NCBI GenBank assembly: GCA_014192065.1
Contig: BJHH01000006.1
Location: forward strand, 1 to 64,000
Source of the DNA: Gemmatimonadota bacterium
GTDB lineage: Bacteria; Gemmatimonadota; Gemmatimonadetes; Gemmatimonadales; Gemmatimonadaceae
Reading direction: 5' to 3'
DNA: 64,000 bases
A program made the translations under genes and the position numbers. Positions 25,413 to 35,377 of this stretch are shown here, piece by piece; the first letter of the stretch is position 1; the number at the start of each line of letters is the position of its first letter. The notes under the pieces were generated by a model. The model saw nothing but the letters and a program-made list of their open reading frames with translations. It did not search any database and was not told the DNA's origin.

Positions 25413-28400
25413 ATGAAGAAACGGCTACTCCCATTCCTTGTGGCAGCCCTCGTGCTCGCCACGCAGGCGTTTGCACAGCAGCAGAAGACTGTCACCGGCA
25501 AGGTGAGCAGCGAACAGGGATTCCCGCTGGCCATGGTGCAGATCGGCGTCCGGGGCACGACGGCCGGCACGATGACCAACGCCGACGGCGCCTACTCGCT
25601 TCGTGTCGCCGAGGGGCAGGTCCTCCAGTTCCGGCTGATTGGTAACGCGCCGGAAGACCGCACAGTCGGTGCGGCCAGCGTGATCAACGTTCTGCTCAAG
25701 TCGGTCGCCACGAACCTGAACGCGATGGTGGTGACGGCACTCGGCCAGACGACGACGCGCCGGGCACTCGGTACGTCGCAGCAGAGCGTGGAGGGCGCCG
25801 CCATCGCGCAGACACAGCGGCAGAACTTTGTGAACGCGCTCCAGGGCCGCGTCGCTGGCGTCGAGGTCACGAGCACCTCCGGCGTGCCAGGCGCGTCGTC
25901 GTCGATCACGATTCGCGGTATCAGTTCGATCAGCAGCAGCAACCAGCCGCTCATGATCGTGGACGGGCTGCCGCTCGACAACAAGACGATGAATACCAAC
26001 GTGCTGGCGTCGGACGCGCCGGGTTCCCTCACGGCGTTCAACAATCGCGGTCTCGACTTCACGAATCGCGCCGCCGATCTCAACTCCGAAGACATCGAGT
26101 CGCTGGTGGTCCTTAAGGGACCTGAAGCCGCCGCGCTCTACGGTATCGATGCTGCCAACGGCGCCATCGTCATCACCACGAAGAACGGCAAGGCTGGCAC
26201 GGGCGGGTTTGAGTACAGCAACAACTTCCGTATCGAGTCCACGAACACGCGCCCGGAAGTGCAGCGCACGTACGGGCCCACCTCGGTCACAGGCCTAGCA
26301 CTCAACTCCTTCCAGTACTTTGGCGCGCCGTATGCGGCGGGCACGACGTTTTACGACAATGTGGACGGGTTCTTCCGCACGGCGCTCACGCAGAAGCACA
26401 ACATGGCGTTTAGTGGTGCGGCGTCGGACGGTCTGATCAACTACCGGATCTCCATCTCTGCCGACAAGCAGGCTGGTGTGATCCCCGGCGCCGACCTCAG
26501 TAAGCTCAATGTGTCGGGGCGGTCCGTCGCACAGGTCACCAAGTGGCTGAAGGCAGATCTCTCGATGACCTATGCCAACTCGGACAACAACCAGACGCTC
26601 AAGGGCGGTGCGATTTCGGGTGACGGCGGTCCACTCCTCGGTCTTCTCGTCTGGCCGGCGACCGACGATGCGAAGGCCTGGCTCACGCCAGCCGGCACGC
26701 GCCGGCGATTGACGATTCTCTCGCAGACGGGCGAGATCGACAACCCATACTTCAGCGTCAACAAAAACTCGAACTCGTCCAAAACGTCGCGTCTGATGGT
26801 GAACACGGGCCTGTTGCTGACGCCGTTCTCGTGGGGCGAACTCAAAACGAACGTCGGCGTGGACGGGTACACCAGCCAGGCCATGGTCCTGCGCAATCCC
26901 GAGAGCGCCGTCGGCTACTCGTTCAACGGGGTACTCGACAAGGCCGACGACATCACGCGCAATATCAACATGCAGACGGTGCTCAACTTCAATGGGCACG
27001 CGCTGACGCGTAACATCTCGATCACCGGCTTCGTAGGCCACGCGTTGTCCGACAACAAGTCCACAGTGGATGCGCTGAAGGGCCAGGACTTCCTGGATCC
27101 GAACTTCGTCTCCGTCAACAACACCAACTTGCGCACGAGCCGCACGACGATCACTCAGCGCCGGCTCGTGAGTGCGTTCGGCAGCGTCTCGTTGGCATAC
27201 AAGAGCTTTCTGTACGCCACCGTCACGGGCCGCAATGACTGGACGTCGACGATTCCCAAGGATCAGAACTCGTTCTTCTATCCTTCCATTTCGTCAGCGT
27301 TTGTATTTTCGGACGCATTCCCGAGTATCGGTCGCTTCATGACCGGCAAGGTGCGCGCCGCGTACGCCGAAGTGGGCAAAGACGCCCGGCCCTACGCCTA
27401 TCGCCCGTCGCTCGAGTACAAGACGACGAACTACGGCGGATATGGCTACGGGTTCACCGGGCCGAACCTCAGCCTCAAGCCCGAGTTCATCACGTCATAC
27501 GAACTCGGCACGGAACTCGGCTTCCTCGACAACCGGCTCGGCCTCGACATCACGTATTACAAGAAGCAGACCAAGGACCAGATCGTCAACGACATCCGCG
27601 GCAGCTACGCCACCGGCTACATCCTCTTCAATCTGAATGGCGCCGAGACGCGGAACGAAGGCTATGAAGTCACCCTGACGGGGACGCCGGTCCTGCGGCG
27701 CGACTTCACCTGGGATGTCACGCTGAACTTCACGCAGGCGCGCGGCAAGGTGCTCTCGCTGCCGAATGCGCTGCCGGAATCGTACGTGTCCGATACTTGG
27801 GTCTACGGAAACGTGCGCAATGGCACGATGCCCGGGCTGTCCACGATGTCGCTCACCGGCGCGTTCTACCTCCGGAACAACAACAAGGAACTGCTGATTG
27901 ACCCGACCACTGGGCTTCCGCTGCGCTCGGCCGCGTTCATTAATGGCGGCTACGACCGGCAGCCCGACTTCACGATCGGACTCAACAACACCTTCAAGTA
28001 CCAGCGGTACTCGCTCGACTTCCTCGTGGACATCCGGAAGGGCGGTGACATCCTCAACGCGACCGAGCATTACCTGACCGCCCGGGGACTCGCGATGAGT
28101 ACGCTCGACCGCGAGACGCCTCGCGTGATCAAGGGCGTCGTACGCGACGGCAAGGAGAACTCTGCGACGCCGACGGCCAACACGATCGTCGTCGTTCCGT
28201 CGGTGCAGACGGCCTACTACTCCGGCATGAGCGAAGAACTCTTCATCGAGAAGGACATCAACTGGCTGCGCCTCCGGGACGTCACGCTGCGGTACAACAT
28301 TCCCGACGGCTGGCTCCTCCGCGCCAAGAATGCGAGCGTGTTCGTGACGGCGACGGACCTCTACCTCAAGAGCAACTACACCGGCATGGATCCGATCGTG

Positions 28401-28505
28401 AACGGCAACTCCGCGGCGGTCGGTGGTTCGGGCGGCGCCGGCATCGACTTCGGCAACTTTGCGATGCCGCGCGGCATCAGCTTCGGCCTCAGGATGGGAT
28501 TCTAA
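25413..28505 (+). CDS. SusC/RagA-type TonB-linked outer-membrane protein
   Basis: This is an outer-membrane importer of 1030 residues. The signal peptide is at about 1-22 (MKKRLLPFLVAALVLATQAFA). A carboxypeptidase-regulatory-like domain follows (GKVSSEQGFPLAMVQIGVRGT). Next come a TonB-box-like NAMVVTALGQT and the plug with LQGRVAGVEVTSTSG, SSITIRGISS and LMIVDGLPLDN, then a long beta-barrel ending in RMGF. ATG 25413 starts the signal peptide. SusD follows after 2 bp. The pair takes up oligosaccharides, peptides or similar ligands by the lid mechanism; the ligand is not evident because no hydrolase is in the operon. Confidence 0.92.
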   Translation: MKKRLLPFLVAALVLATQAFAQQQKTVTGKVSSEQGFPLAMVQIGVRGTTAGTMTNADGAYSLRVAEGQVLQFRLIGNAPEDRTVGAASVINVLLKSVATNLNAMVVTALGQTTTRRALGTSQQSVEGAAIAQTQRQNFVNALQGRVAGVEVTSTSGVPGASSSITIRGISSISSSNQPLMIVDGLPLDNKTMNTNVLASDAPGSLTAFNNRGLDFTNRAADLNSEDIESLVVLKGPEAAALYGIDAANGAIVITTKNGKAGTGGFEYSNNFRIESTNTRPEVQRTYGPTSVTGLALNSFQYFGAPYAAGTTFYDNVDGFFRTALTQKHNMAFSGAASDGLINYRISISADKQAGVIPGADLSKLNVSGRSVAQVTKWLKADLSMTYANSDNNQTLKGGAISGDGGPLLGLLVWPATDDAKAWLTPAGTRRRLTILSQTGEIDNPYFSVNKNSNSSKTSRLMVNTGLLLTPFSWGELKTNVGVDGYTSQAMVLRNPESAVGYSFNGVLDKADDITRNINMQTVLNFNGHALTRNISITGFVGHALSDNKSTVDALKGQDFLDPNFVSVNNTNLRTSRTTITQRRLVSAFGSVSLAYKSFLYATVTGRNDWTSTIPKDQNSFFYPSISSAFVFSDAFPSIGRFMTGKVRAAYAEVGKDARPYAYRPSLEYKTTNYGGYGYGFTGPNLSLKPEFITSYELGTELGFLDNRLGLDITYYKKQTKDQIVNDIRGSYATGYILFNLNGAETRNEGYEVTLTGTPVLRRDFTWDVTLNFTQARGKVLSLPNALPESYVSDTWVYGNVRNGTMPGLSTMSLTGAFYLRNNNKELLIDPTTGLPLRSAAFINGGYDRQPDFTIGLNNTFKYQRYSLDFLVDIRKGGDILNATEHYLTARGLAMSTLDRETPRVIKGVVRDGKENSATPTANTIVVVPSVQTAYYSGMSEELFIEKDINWLRLRDVTLRYNIPDGWLLRAKNASVFVTATDLYLKSNYTGMDPIVNGNSAAVGGSGGAGIDFGNFAMPRGISFGLRMGF

Positions 28506-28507
28506 CC

Positions 28508-30079
28508 ATGAAAACACTTCGCGGATTGCTATTCGCCGGCGTGCTGCTGGCGACCCCGAGCTGCAAGGACTTCCTAGCGGTTAACGACAACCCGAACGGA
28601 CCGCAAGTTGTCACGGCGAACCTGTACCTCTCGCCGATGCTCCACTGGATGGTGACAGCACCGCAGTACGACGGCCGGTTCCTCGGCCGCTACTCGCAGG
28701 AGTGGATCCTCGTTGGTACCAGCCCAAGCACCTGGGATCGCATGGGCTATGACCCGGGCAGCGACAACGGCGCCCAGCAGTGGCGCGACGTGTACTGGTC
28801 ACTCGGGCAGAACCTCGTGGACATGATGAACAAGGCTGAGGCCGAGCAGCGTTGGGACCTGCTTGGTGTCGGCTACGTGCTCAAGGCGTGGGGCTGGCAG
28901 GTGATCACGGACATGCACGGCGAAATCATCGTCAAGGAAGCCATCGACCAGTCGAAGTTCAGCTTCAACTACGATACGCAGGAATACACCTACACCGAAA
29001 TCCAGCGCCTGCTCAACAAGGCGATCGAGCTGTTGCAGAAGACCGATGGTGCCGTCGATGCCGCCTACCTCGGCCGGACCGACAAGCTCTACAACGGCGA
29101 CCGCACGAAGTGGCTCAAGCTGGCGTATGGCCTGCTGGCGCTGAACCTGAATCACTATACGAACAAGGCGGCGTACAAGCCAGCGGATGTGCTCGCAGCC
29201 GTGGACAAGTCGTTCGCGAGCAACGCCGACGACGCGCTGTTGGCGTATCAGGGCACGCAGAATGACGACCGCAACTTCTACGGCAACACGCGGAACAACA
29301 TGGCGTCGTACCGGCAGGCCCAGTTCATTGTCCAGCTGATGAATGGGACGCAGACCAACAGCGTGGTCGACCCGCGCATGAGCCGGATGCTCTCGCCGTC
29401 CCCTGACGGCGTGTATCGTGGGCTCGACCCGGCGCTTGGCACTGTCGGGGCGCTCAGTGCGACCCAGCAACCGATGAACCTGTGGGGCTACACTACGTTA
29501 CCTCCGACCGGCTCGGCGACGCGCTACGTGTTCGACGACAAGACCAAGATGCCGCTGATGACCTACGCGCAGCTGCAGTTCATCAAGGCCGAAGCCGCCT
29601 ACAAGGCGGGCGACAAGGCCATGGCACTCACCGCGTACCGCAACGGTGTGTCGACGCACATCGATTTTGTGAATGCGCGCAACAGCGACAATGGTCAGGC
29701 GCCGACCCAGATCAGCGCGACGGAGAAGGCGACCTTCCTCGCGGACGTCAACATCGTGCCAGCGACTGCTGCCGCACTCACGCTGACGCAGATCATGAGC
29801 CAGAAGTACATCGCCCAGTGGGGATGGGGCCACAACGAGATCTGGATGGACCTGCGCCGCTACCACTACACGGATCTGGATCCGTCCGGCGCGAAGCAGG
29901 TGTTCCCGGGCTTTACTCCGCCGTCCACGACGCTCTATCCGGACAACGGCGGCAAGATCGTGCAGCGTGTCCGGCCGCGGTTCAACTCGGAGTACGTCTG
30001 GAATGTCCCGGCGCTCAAGGTCATCGGTGGCGATGCGCTGGACTACCACACGAAGCCCCTCTGGATCACCCAACCGTAA
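28508..30079 (+). CDS. SusD/RagB-type substrate-binding lipoprotein
   Basis: This is a surface lipoprotein that covers the SusC barrel. It has 523 residues with a lipobox ATPSC and Cys at residue 19, followed by KDFLAVNDNPNGP, a typical SusD-like_2 start. The alpha-helical TPR-like core contains WQVITDMHGEIIVKEAI and YTYTEIQRLLNKAIELLQ. The C-terminal region MTYAQLQFIKAEAAYKAGD is a conserved block. The gene starts 2 bp after the SusC stop and 6 bp before the next lipoprotein gene, so all three are one transcript. Confidence 0.9.
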   Translation: MKTLRGLLFAGVLLATPSCKDFLAVNDNPNGPQVVTANLYLSPMLHWMVTAPQYDGRFLGRYSQEWILVGTSPSTWDRMGYDPGSDNGAQQWRDVYWSLGQNLVDMMNKAEAEQRWDLLGVGYVLKAWGWQVITDMHGEIIVKEAIDQSKFSFNYDTQEYTYTEIQRLLNKAIELLQKTDGAVDAAYLGRTDKLYNGDRTKWLKLAYGLLALNLNHYTNKAAYKPADVLAAVDKSFASNADDALLAYQGTQNDDRNFYGNTRNNMASYRQAQFIVQLMNGTQTNSVVDPRMSRMLSPSPDGVYRGLDPALGTVGALSATQQPMNLWGYTTLPPTGSATRYVFDDKTKMPLMTYAQLQFIKAEAAYKAGDKAMALTAYRNGVSTHIDFVNARNSDNGQAPTQISATEKATFLADVNIVPATAAALTLTQIMSQKYIAQWGWGHNEIWMDLRRYHYTDLDPSGAKQVFPGFTPPSTTLYPDNGGKIVQRVRPRFNSEYVWNVPALKVIGGDALDYHTKPLWITQP

Positions 30080-30085
30080 CCGCCC

Positions 30086-30856
30086 ATGACCAACAAGCCT
30101 GTTTTCCTTGCGGTACTGCTCGGCGCGATCGCGTTGTCGGCTTGCGGAGACAATGCGGTGCAGGTCATCACGAAGCCTGCCCCGTCGGCGCGCGTCAAGT
30201 TCTTCAACTTTGGCGTGAACGCGCCGGGCGTGAACTTCTACGCCAACGCGGCGAAGATCACGGCGGTCAGTTCGACGACCGGGATCGAGTCCACGACCGG
30301 AACGATTTATGGTGGTGTGGGAAGCGGTGGGTACTACGCTGGCATCGATCCTGGTCAGTACACATTCACGGGGAAGATCGCGGCGGCCGTAGATAAGGAC
30401 CTAACCGTCTCGACGGTCACCTCGACGATCGCCAGCGGAAAGGCCTACTCGGTTTTCCTGAGCGGCTTTTACGACGCCGCGGGCAAGACGGTGGAAGGAT
30501 TCGTTGTTGAGGACCCGCTGCCCGCCATGGATTACAACGTCGCGTATGTCCGGTTCGTCAACGCGATTTCGAACTCGAACGCGATGACACTCTACGCGAA
30601 GAACACGACCACGCTGGCCGAGGTTCCGCTGGGCGCGGCGGTGGCGTACAAGGGGGCTGGTGCCTTCGTGTCGGTTCCGGTGGCGGTGTACGACCTTGGC
30701 GCGCGGGTAGCCGGCGCGTCGGCCAACACCATCAGCCGGACGGCGGTTTCGTTCGTCGCGGGCCGGGTCTACACGGTTGGCGCACGGGGCGACATCACGA
30801 TTACCTCGACGACGGCCACGAACCGATCGTTCCTGGACAATACGGCGAACCGATAG
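30086..30856 (+). CDS. DUF4397-like lipoprotein
   Basis: The 256-residue product has a signal peptide with lipobox LSAC (Cys at 20). The mature protein has two beta-rich repeats, each starting with a V(R/K)F(F/V)N motif: ARVKFFNFGVNAPGVNFYAN and VAYVRFVNAISNSNAMTLYA. This is the layout of DUF4397 proteins, found at the surface of several bacterial groups; the function is not known. As third gene of the SusC-SusD operon it may be an accessory surface component of the same uptake machine. A terminator follows at 30993. Confidence 0.75.
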   Translation: MTNKPVFLAVLLGAIALSACGDNAVQVITKPAPSARVKFFNFGVNAPGVNFYANAAKITAVSSTTGIESTTGTIYGGVGSGGYYAGIDPGQYTFTGKIAAAVDKDLTVSTVTSTIASGKAYSVFLSGFYDAAGKTVEGFVVEDPLPAMDYNVAYVRFVNAISNSNAMTLYAKNTTTLAEVPLGAAVAYKGAGAFVSVPVAVYDLGARVAGASANTISRTAVSFVAGRVYTVGARGDITITSTTATNRSFLDNTANR

Positions 30857-30940
30857 ACACCGACGCCAACACTGAGAGCCCCCAGAGAGGATTTTGTGGG
30901 GCGGCTGGCGGCGGGGATCGAAGTAGGTCGCTGGTAGAAC

Positions 30941-30990
30941 GCGGGTCTGCGGCGGGTTTTCGCAGGTAGGCGCGGGTTTTCGCGGGTGAA
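30941..30990. repeat. Short GC-rich direct repeats with a distant inverted copy
   Basis: GCGGGTTTTCGC(A/G)GGT occurs at 30952-30967 and 30972-30987 (20-bp period, one mismatch), with a weaker copy at 30941. A related inverted sequence lies at 31041-31064 (TTAAAACCCGTGTAAACCC then GCGG). Together they enclose the terminator at 30993-31029. Confidence 0.55.
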
Positions 30991-30992
30991 CG

Positions 30993-31031
30993 ACGAGGCG
31001 CCCACACCAATGCGGTGTGGGCGCCTCGTTT
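30993..31031. terminator. Bidirectional intrinsic terminator
   Basis: A 16-bp perfect stem (ACGAGGCGCCCACACC and complement) with a 5-nt AATGC loop is followed by TTTGTTGT on the plus strand. It separates the SusC-SusD operon from the convergent yaeQ gene. Confidence 0.88.
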
Positions 31032-31083
31032 GTTGTATCCGTTAAAACCCGTGTAAACCCGCGGCCTATTTCCGTGCGGTCAG

Positions 31084-31623
31084 TCAGCCAATGCTGTGCC
31101 GCTCGACGGCGCCGTTGATGCTCTCGCCACCGATGTCAATGAACAGCTGCCGGTCGGTGACGCTCAGCGTAATGGCCACGCGGCGGTCAAGCTGCTCGAC
31201 CAGCGCCGCCAGCAACTCGCGATCAATCGAGTAGAACGCGATGCGGTCGGAGCGGTGGATCTTCTGACCTTCGTAGCCGCGGAGCAGGGTGCGCGGATCC
31301 TTGTGCGTGTACACCACCACGCGGGCGCAGGCCTTGCTCGCGAAATGCAGTCGCGCCGCGTCGGGACTGCCGATCTCGATCCAGGCCTTGAGCGCGCCAG
31401 TGAGGTCGCGGATGCTCACGGCCGGTTCATCCGGCTCGCTGAGCCCTTTCGAGAACCCGATGCCCTCTTCGTACTCGAGGCAGTATGCGAGGATCCGCGT
31501 GAGAAAATACTCTGGCGTTTCCGACGGATGGCAGGCAGCCTTGAGGTTCAGCTGTTCGTAGACGCCGCGATCGACGTCGTTGAGCGCGATGTCGAATGTG
31601 TAGACGGTGGAGGACAGGGCCAT
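31084..31623 (-). CDS. yaeQ: YaeQ family protein
   Basis: YaeQ proteins have a PD-(D/E)XK nuclease-like fold; their activity is not settled. The 179-residue product begins MALSSTVYTFDIALNDVDRG, and contains ACHPSETPEYFLTRILAYCLEYEEGIGFSKGLS and DEPAVSIRDLTG, all characteristic of the family, plus the nuclease-like AWIEIGSPDAARLHFASK. ATG 31623 matches the family start; the open frame continues to 31683 without similarity. It converges on the SusC operon terminator. Confidence 0.9.
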   Translation of the reverse strand: MALSSTVYTFDIALNDVDRGVYEQLNLKAACHPSETPEYFLTRILAYCLEYEEGIGFSKGLSEPDEPAVSIRDLTGALKAWIEIGSPDAARLHFASKACARVVVYTHKDPRTLLRGYEGQKIHRSDRIAFYSIDRELLAALVEQLDRRVAITLSVTDRQLFIDIGGESINGAVERHSIG

Positions 31624-31790
31624 CGCGAATGCTAACGCCAGCGCACGAGCCCGCCGCCGCGCCTCGAGAAACACCCGGTTCACGCCCTCAGCGGCTGGTC
31701 GCCAACCCTGTGCTCCGGAAGAAGAGTGTCGTCAGGAAATAGGCTTCGGTGGCCGTCGGAAAGGGCCGGTCTCGCCGCTATCTTTCAGGG

Positions 31791-33722
31791 GTGACCCAGC
31801 TTTCGCTTTCTGACGTTTCCATCGAATACGGATCGACCACCATTCTCACCGGAGTGACCTTCACGGTTGCCGCCGGTGAGCGTTGGGGGATCGTTGGCCG
31901 CAATGGCTCCGGCAAGACTTCGCTGTTCAAGGCGATCACCGGTAATGTGAAACCCTCGAAGGGCGCCGTGGCGCGCGATCCGGGCCTCCGGGTGTCGCTC
32001 CTCGACCAGCACCGCGATTTTGGCAATGCCAAGACGGTATGGGACGCCGCGGCGATGCCGTGGGTTGAACTGATCGATCTCGAGCGCTCGTTAGGCGAAC
32101 AGGCGCACGCGATGGCGTCGTACGGGAACGACGTGCCGATGGCCGTGCTCGACAAGTACGGGCACGACATGGAGCGGTTCGCGCACCTCGGCGGCTATAC
32201 CTTCCACGCCCGCGTGGATGCCGTGTTGCAGGGACTGGGGTTCGACGCAGAAGACTCGAAGACGCGCCTCGTGGCGACGCTCTCTGGTGGCGAGCGTGGT
32301 CGCGTCGGTCTCGCGGGTCAGATCGCGGCACCCGCCGACGTCTTGCTGCTCGACGAACCGACGAACCACCTCGATCTCGAAACCACCGAGTGGCTGCAGA
32401 ACTACCTTCGCGAGCTCAATGAGACGGTGCTCGTGATCAGTCACGATCGGGCCTTCCTCGACGAGATCGCCGACCATGTGTTGCACCTCGAGGCCGGTAC
32501 CGGCGTGGCCTATCGCGGCGGCTATTCGAGCTTTGTGCAGCAGCGCACAGAAAACCGGTTGACGTTGGCGCGCCAGCACGCCAAGCAGCAGACGATGATC
32601 GCGAAGGAAGAGGACTATATCCGTCGCAACCTCGCTGGGGTGAACACCTCGCAGGCCAAGGGACGGCGGAAACGACTTGACCGATTGCCGCGACTGACGC
32701 CGCCGCCGGGTTCGGAAGGCGCCATGACGCTGCGCCTCGAGATCGCGGAACGGGGCGGTGACCGGGTGATCGTTGCCGACAAACTCATGGTCGGGTACGA
32801 AGGTCGCACGCTACTCACCGGCTTCAGCGGTACGGCCAATCGTGGCGACACGATCGCATTGGTTGGTCCCAATGGCGCGGGCAAGACGACGCTCATCCGC
32901 ACGCTGATCGGTGAGCGGGAACCTCAGGGCGGCGATCTCAAGATTGGCGGGTCGGTCACGCCGGCCTATTTCCGACAGAACCTCGACCAGCTCCCGCTCG
33001 ACAAGAGCCTCTACGACGTCATCAATGACCAGCGTCCGCTCTGGACGCGCGGCTCGATCCAGAACCACCTTGGCGCCTTCGGCTTCAGTGGCGACGAAGT
33101 GTTTCGCAACACGCGGTCGCTCTCCGGCGGTGAACGCGCGCGGATGGCGCTCGCTCTAATCGTGCTGCAGCGCGCGAACCTGCTCATTCTCGATGAACCG
33201 ACGAACCACCTCGACGTCGAATCGATTGAGGCGCTCGAGGACGCGATCGAGGAATACGAAGGCACCGTCTTGCTCGTGAGCCACGACCGCGCGCTGCTCC
33301 GTGAACTCAGTACGCGCGTCTGGGCATTTGAGAACGGCACGATGCAGGACTTCGGTGGGACCTTTGTCGAGTGGGAGCAGGCGCGGAAAGATGCCGCGTT
33401 CGCGAAACGCGCGGCCGATGCGGTCGCTGCCGACGGCCGCCGCGGCAAGGAAAAAGCCAAGTCGCGCGCGAATGCGGCGCACGAGGCTGGCGATCAGGCG
33501 ACGCGAAAGGCGCGCAAGAAGGAGCAGGAGGGCGCTGAGCGTGCGGTGCAGCAGGCGGAGCGTTCGGTGGCGGATCTCAAGGCGCAGATCGCCGATCCGA
33601 AGCTGTACGACGGCAGCGGGGCGAACGCGAAGCGTGCGGCGGATCTGAGTAAGCAGCTTGCGGCGGCCGAACGCGCGCTCGACGCGGCGATGACGAAGTG
33701 GGAGGCGGTGGACCGGGCGTAG
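31791..33722 (+). CDS. ABC-F family ATPase (translation factor type)
   Basis: ABC-F proteins have two ATPase domains and no membrane part, and act on ribosomes. The 643-residue product has Walker A GRNGSGKTS and GPNGAGKTT, signatures LSGGERGRVGLA and LSGGERARMALA, and two DEPTNHLD Walker B stretches. The linker between domains carries the basic YIRRNLAGVNTSQAKGRRKRL typical of Uup/EttA relatives. The C-terminal ~110 residues are an Ala/Lys/Glu coiled coil (KARKKEQEGAERAVQQAERS), as in Uup. GTG 31791 is chosen at the start of homology; an earlier in-frame GTG at 31749 adds an unrelated tail. Confidence 0.92.
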   Translation: MTQLSLSDVSIEYGSTTILTGVTFTVAAGERWGIVGRNGSGKTSLFKAITGNVKPSKGAVARDPGLRVSLLDQHRDFGNAKTVWDAAAMPWVELIDLERSLGEQAHAMASYGNDVPMAVLDKYGHDMERFAHLGGYTFHARVDAVLQGLGFDAEDSKTRLVATLSGGERGRVGLAGQIAAPADVLLLDEPTNHLDLETTEWLQNYLRELNETVLVISHDRAFLDEIADHVLHLEAGTGVAYRGGYSSFVQQRTENRLTLARQHAKQQTMIAKEEDYIRRNLAGVNTSQAKGRRKRLDRLPRLTPPPGSEGAMTLRLEIAERGGDRVIVADKLMVGYEGRTLLTGFSGTANRGDTIALVGPNGAGKTTLIRTLIGEREPQGGDLKIGGSVTPAYFRQNLDQLPLDKSLYDVINDQRPLWTRGSIQNHLGAFGFSGDEVFRNTRSLSGGERARMALALIVLQRANLLILDEPTNHLDVESIEALEDAIEEYEGTVLLVSHDRALLRELSTRVWAFENGTMQDFGGTFVEWEQARKDAAFAKRAADAVAADGRRGKEKAKSRANAAHEAGDQATRKARKKEQEGAERAVQQAERSVADLKAQIADPKLYDGSGANAKRAADLSKQLAAAERALDAAMTKWEAVDRA

Positions 33723-33758
33723 GCACGAGTGGTGCGCTACGCCCGGCGTGCGCGCCTG

Positions 33759-35123
33759 CTACCGCTGGTTGTACCCGTTTACCGGCCCGCCGTTGAAGAA
33801 CGCCCCCGGCGTCATCACGCCGCCCTGCTTGAAGACCATGCCATTCTTCATCACGAACTGCACGTTGCGGAGCGCATCAATGCTCAGCAGCGGATTGCCT
33901 GGCACGGCAATGAAGTCGGCCCACATCCCGACTTTGATCGGCCCGCGGGTATCCTGTGTTTCGCTCACTTCGTAGCCAACAATGGTCATCGCCTTGAGGA
34001 TGTCGGGCGCAGGAATCCCAGCCGCCTTCCAGGTCTCGATGAACTCGATCGCCACCTCGCCGCGCGTCTTGCCGGGCACGTAATAGTCGGCGTCGGTGGA
34101 GAAGGTGAGTGGGACTTTGTTTTCCCAACCGTTTCGCAGCAGCGCAACGGTGGCCTCATACCGTTGTGGCGTCTGGTGGCCGACGAGTGAAATCGGCGTC
34201 TCAGTTCCGGCACGGAAGATCCGCTTGTTCGCCATCACCTTGTGGATCGAGTCGTTCATGCCGCGGTCGTGCGCGATCGACCAGATGCCGGCGTCCACGG
34301 CGCGGCGCGCACCGTCAACGGTCTGCACGTGGCCCTCGACCTTGAGCCCGGCCTTCGCGGCTTCGCTAATAAACAAGCGAATCTCGTCGGTGGTGTAGCC
34401 CCAGGGTTTGCAGTCCACGCAGATCTTGATCACGCGGGCGCCGAAGAGTGCATTCTGGCGCACCGCCTTGATGATCTCGTCGTGCGTGTCGGCCTCGAGA
34501 TACTCGGGGTAGACGAGCTTCTTGTCGATGGCCATCTCCGGGGTGGGCGAGAACTGCCCGCCAAGTCCGCCGATGATGAGACCGGAAGGAATAATCGTCG
34601 GGCCCGGGAGCCAACCCTGTTCGATCGCTTTGCGGAGCGCGATATCGGCATAGTTACCGTTGTTGCCCATGTCGCGCACGATCGTGAAGCCTGACGCGAG
34701 CATCTGGATGCCATTCGACGCGGCCTGAATGGCACGGAGCGGCGTGTCGTCGAGCACGTAGGTCAGGTAGTAGATGTTGCGCTCGGGAATTTCCTTGTAG
34801 GTGAGCGCGAGGTGGTTGTGCGCGTCCACGAGGCCGGGTACCACGGTGAGCTGTGAGAGGTCGATGACCGTCGCACCGACCGGGATCGCGATATTCGCAC
34901 CGATGGCGGTGAAGCGACCGCCCTGTACGAGGATGATCTGGTTCGTGGCCGTCGTGCCCGTTGCGGGGTCGACGAGCCTTCCCGCGCGAATGGCGGTGAC
35001 TGGCGCTGGCTGTGTGGTGGGAGCGGACTGCGTGCGCGCGACCTGTGGCGTGAGCAGGCTGTGCGCGGCACAGAGCGCGACGACAAGTGCGGAGCCGAGC
35101 ACCTTGGGGCGGGCGATGCGCAT
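33759..35123 (-). CDS. Secreted amidohydrolase (imidazolonepropionase-like)
   Basis: This is a metal-dependent hydrolase with a TIM barrel, exported by a signal peptide (MRIARPKVLGSALVVALCAA to VARTQS). The metal pair is in VDAHNHLAL. KICVDCKPWGYT holds the carboxylated-Lys position region, EGHVQTVDGARRAVDAG the third His, and FSTDADYYVPG the final Asp. The C-terminal beta-sandwich holds KVGMWADFIAVPGNPL. The family hydrolyses cyclic amides, peptides or xenobiotics; the substrate is unknown. I chose ATG 35123; ATG 35132 is three codons earlier and equally possible. It stands alone on the minus strand. Confidence 0.85.
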   Translation of the reverse strand: MRIARPKVLGSALVVALCAAHSLLTPQVARTQSAPTTQPAPVTAIRAGRLVDPATGTTATNQIILVQGGRFTAIGANIAIPVGATVIDLSQLTVVPGLVDAHNHLALTYKEIPERNIYYLTYVLDDTPLRAIQAASNGIQMLASGFTIVRDMGNNGNYADIALRKAIEQGWLPGPTIIPSGLIIGGLGGQFSPTPEMAIDKKLVYPEYLEADTHDEIIKAVRQNALFGARVIKICVDCKPWGYTTDEIRLFISEAAKAGLKVEGHVQTVDGARRAVDAGIWSIAHDRGMNDSIHKVMANKRIFRAGTETPISLVGHQTPQRYEATVALLRNGWENKVPLTFSTDADYYVPGKTRGEVAIEFIETWKAAGIPAPDILKAMTIVGYEVSETQDTRGPIKVGMWADFIAVPGNPLLSIDALRNVQFVMKNGMVFKQGGVMTPGAFFNGGPVNGYNQR

Positions 35124-35377
35124 CTGAATCATCCTGGGCGTAAGTGGTTCTGCAGTGAGGCTGACACTCCACGTTAGCCCAAAGTGGCCCGCGTCGCGAT
35201 CGAACGTCGTTTCGGATGCCGACGGTACTTGGTGACGGCGTTCGCCCCCGGTCCGCGGTCGCTCGGCTTGACCGGTCGCCGGTCGACCGGCATCATCCAC
35301 GTAGTGGAAACTCGATCAGGTTTCCGCTGCGGCTCTGCTGCCGCGCGGCATTCCAACTCTTTTGCGAGGCTCACACC

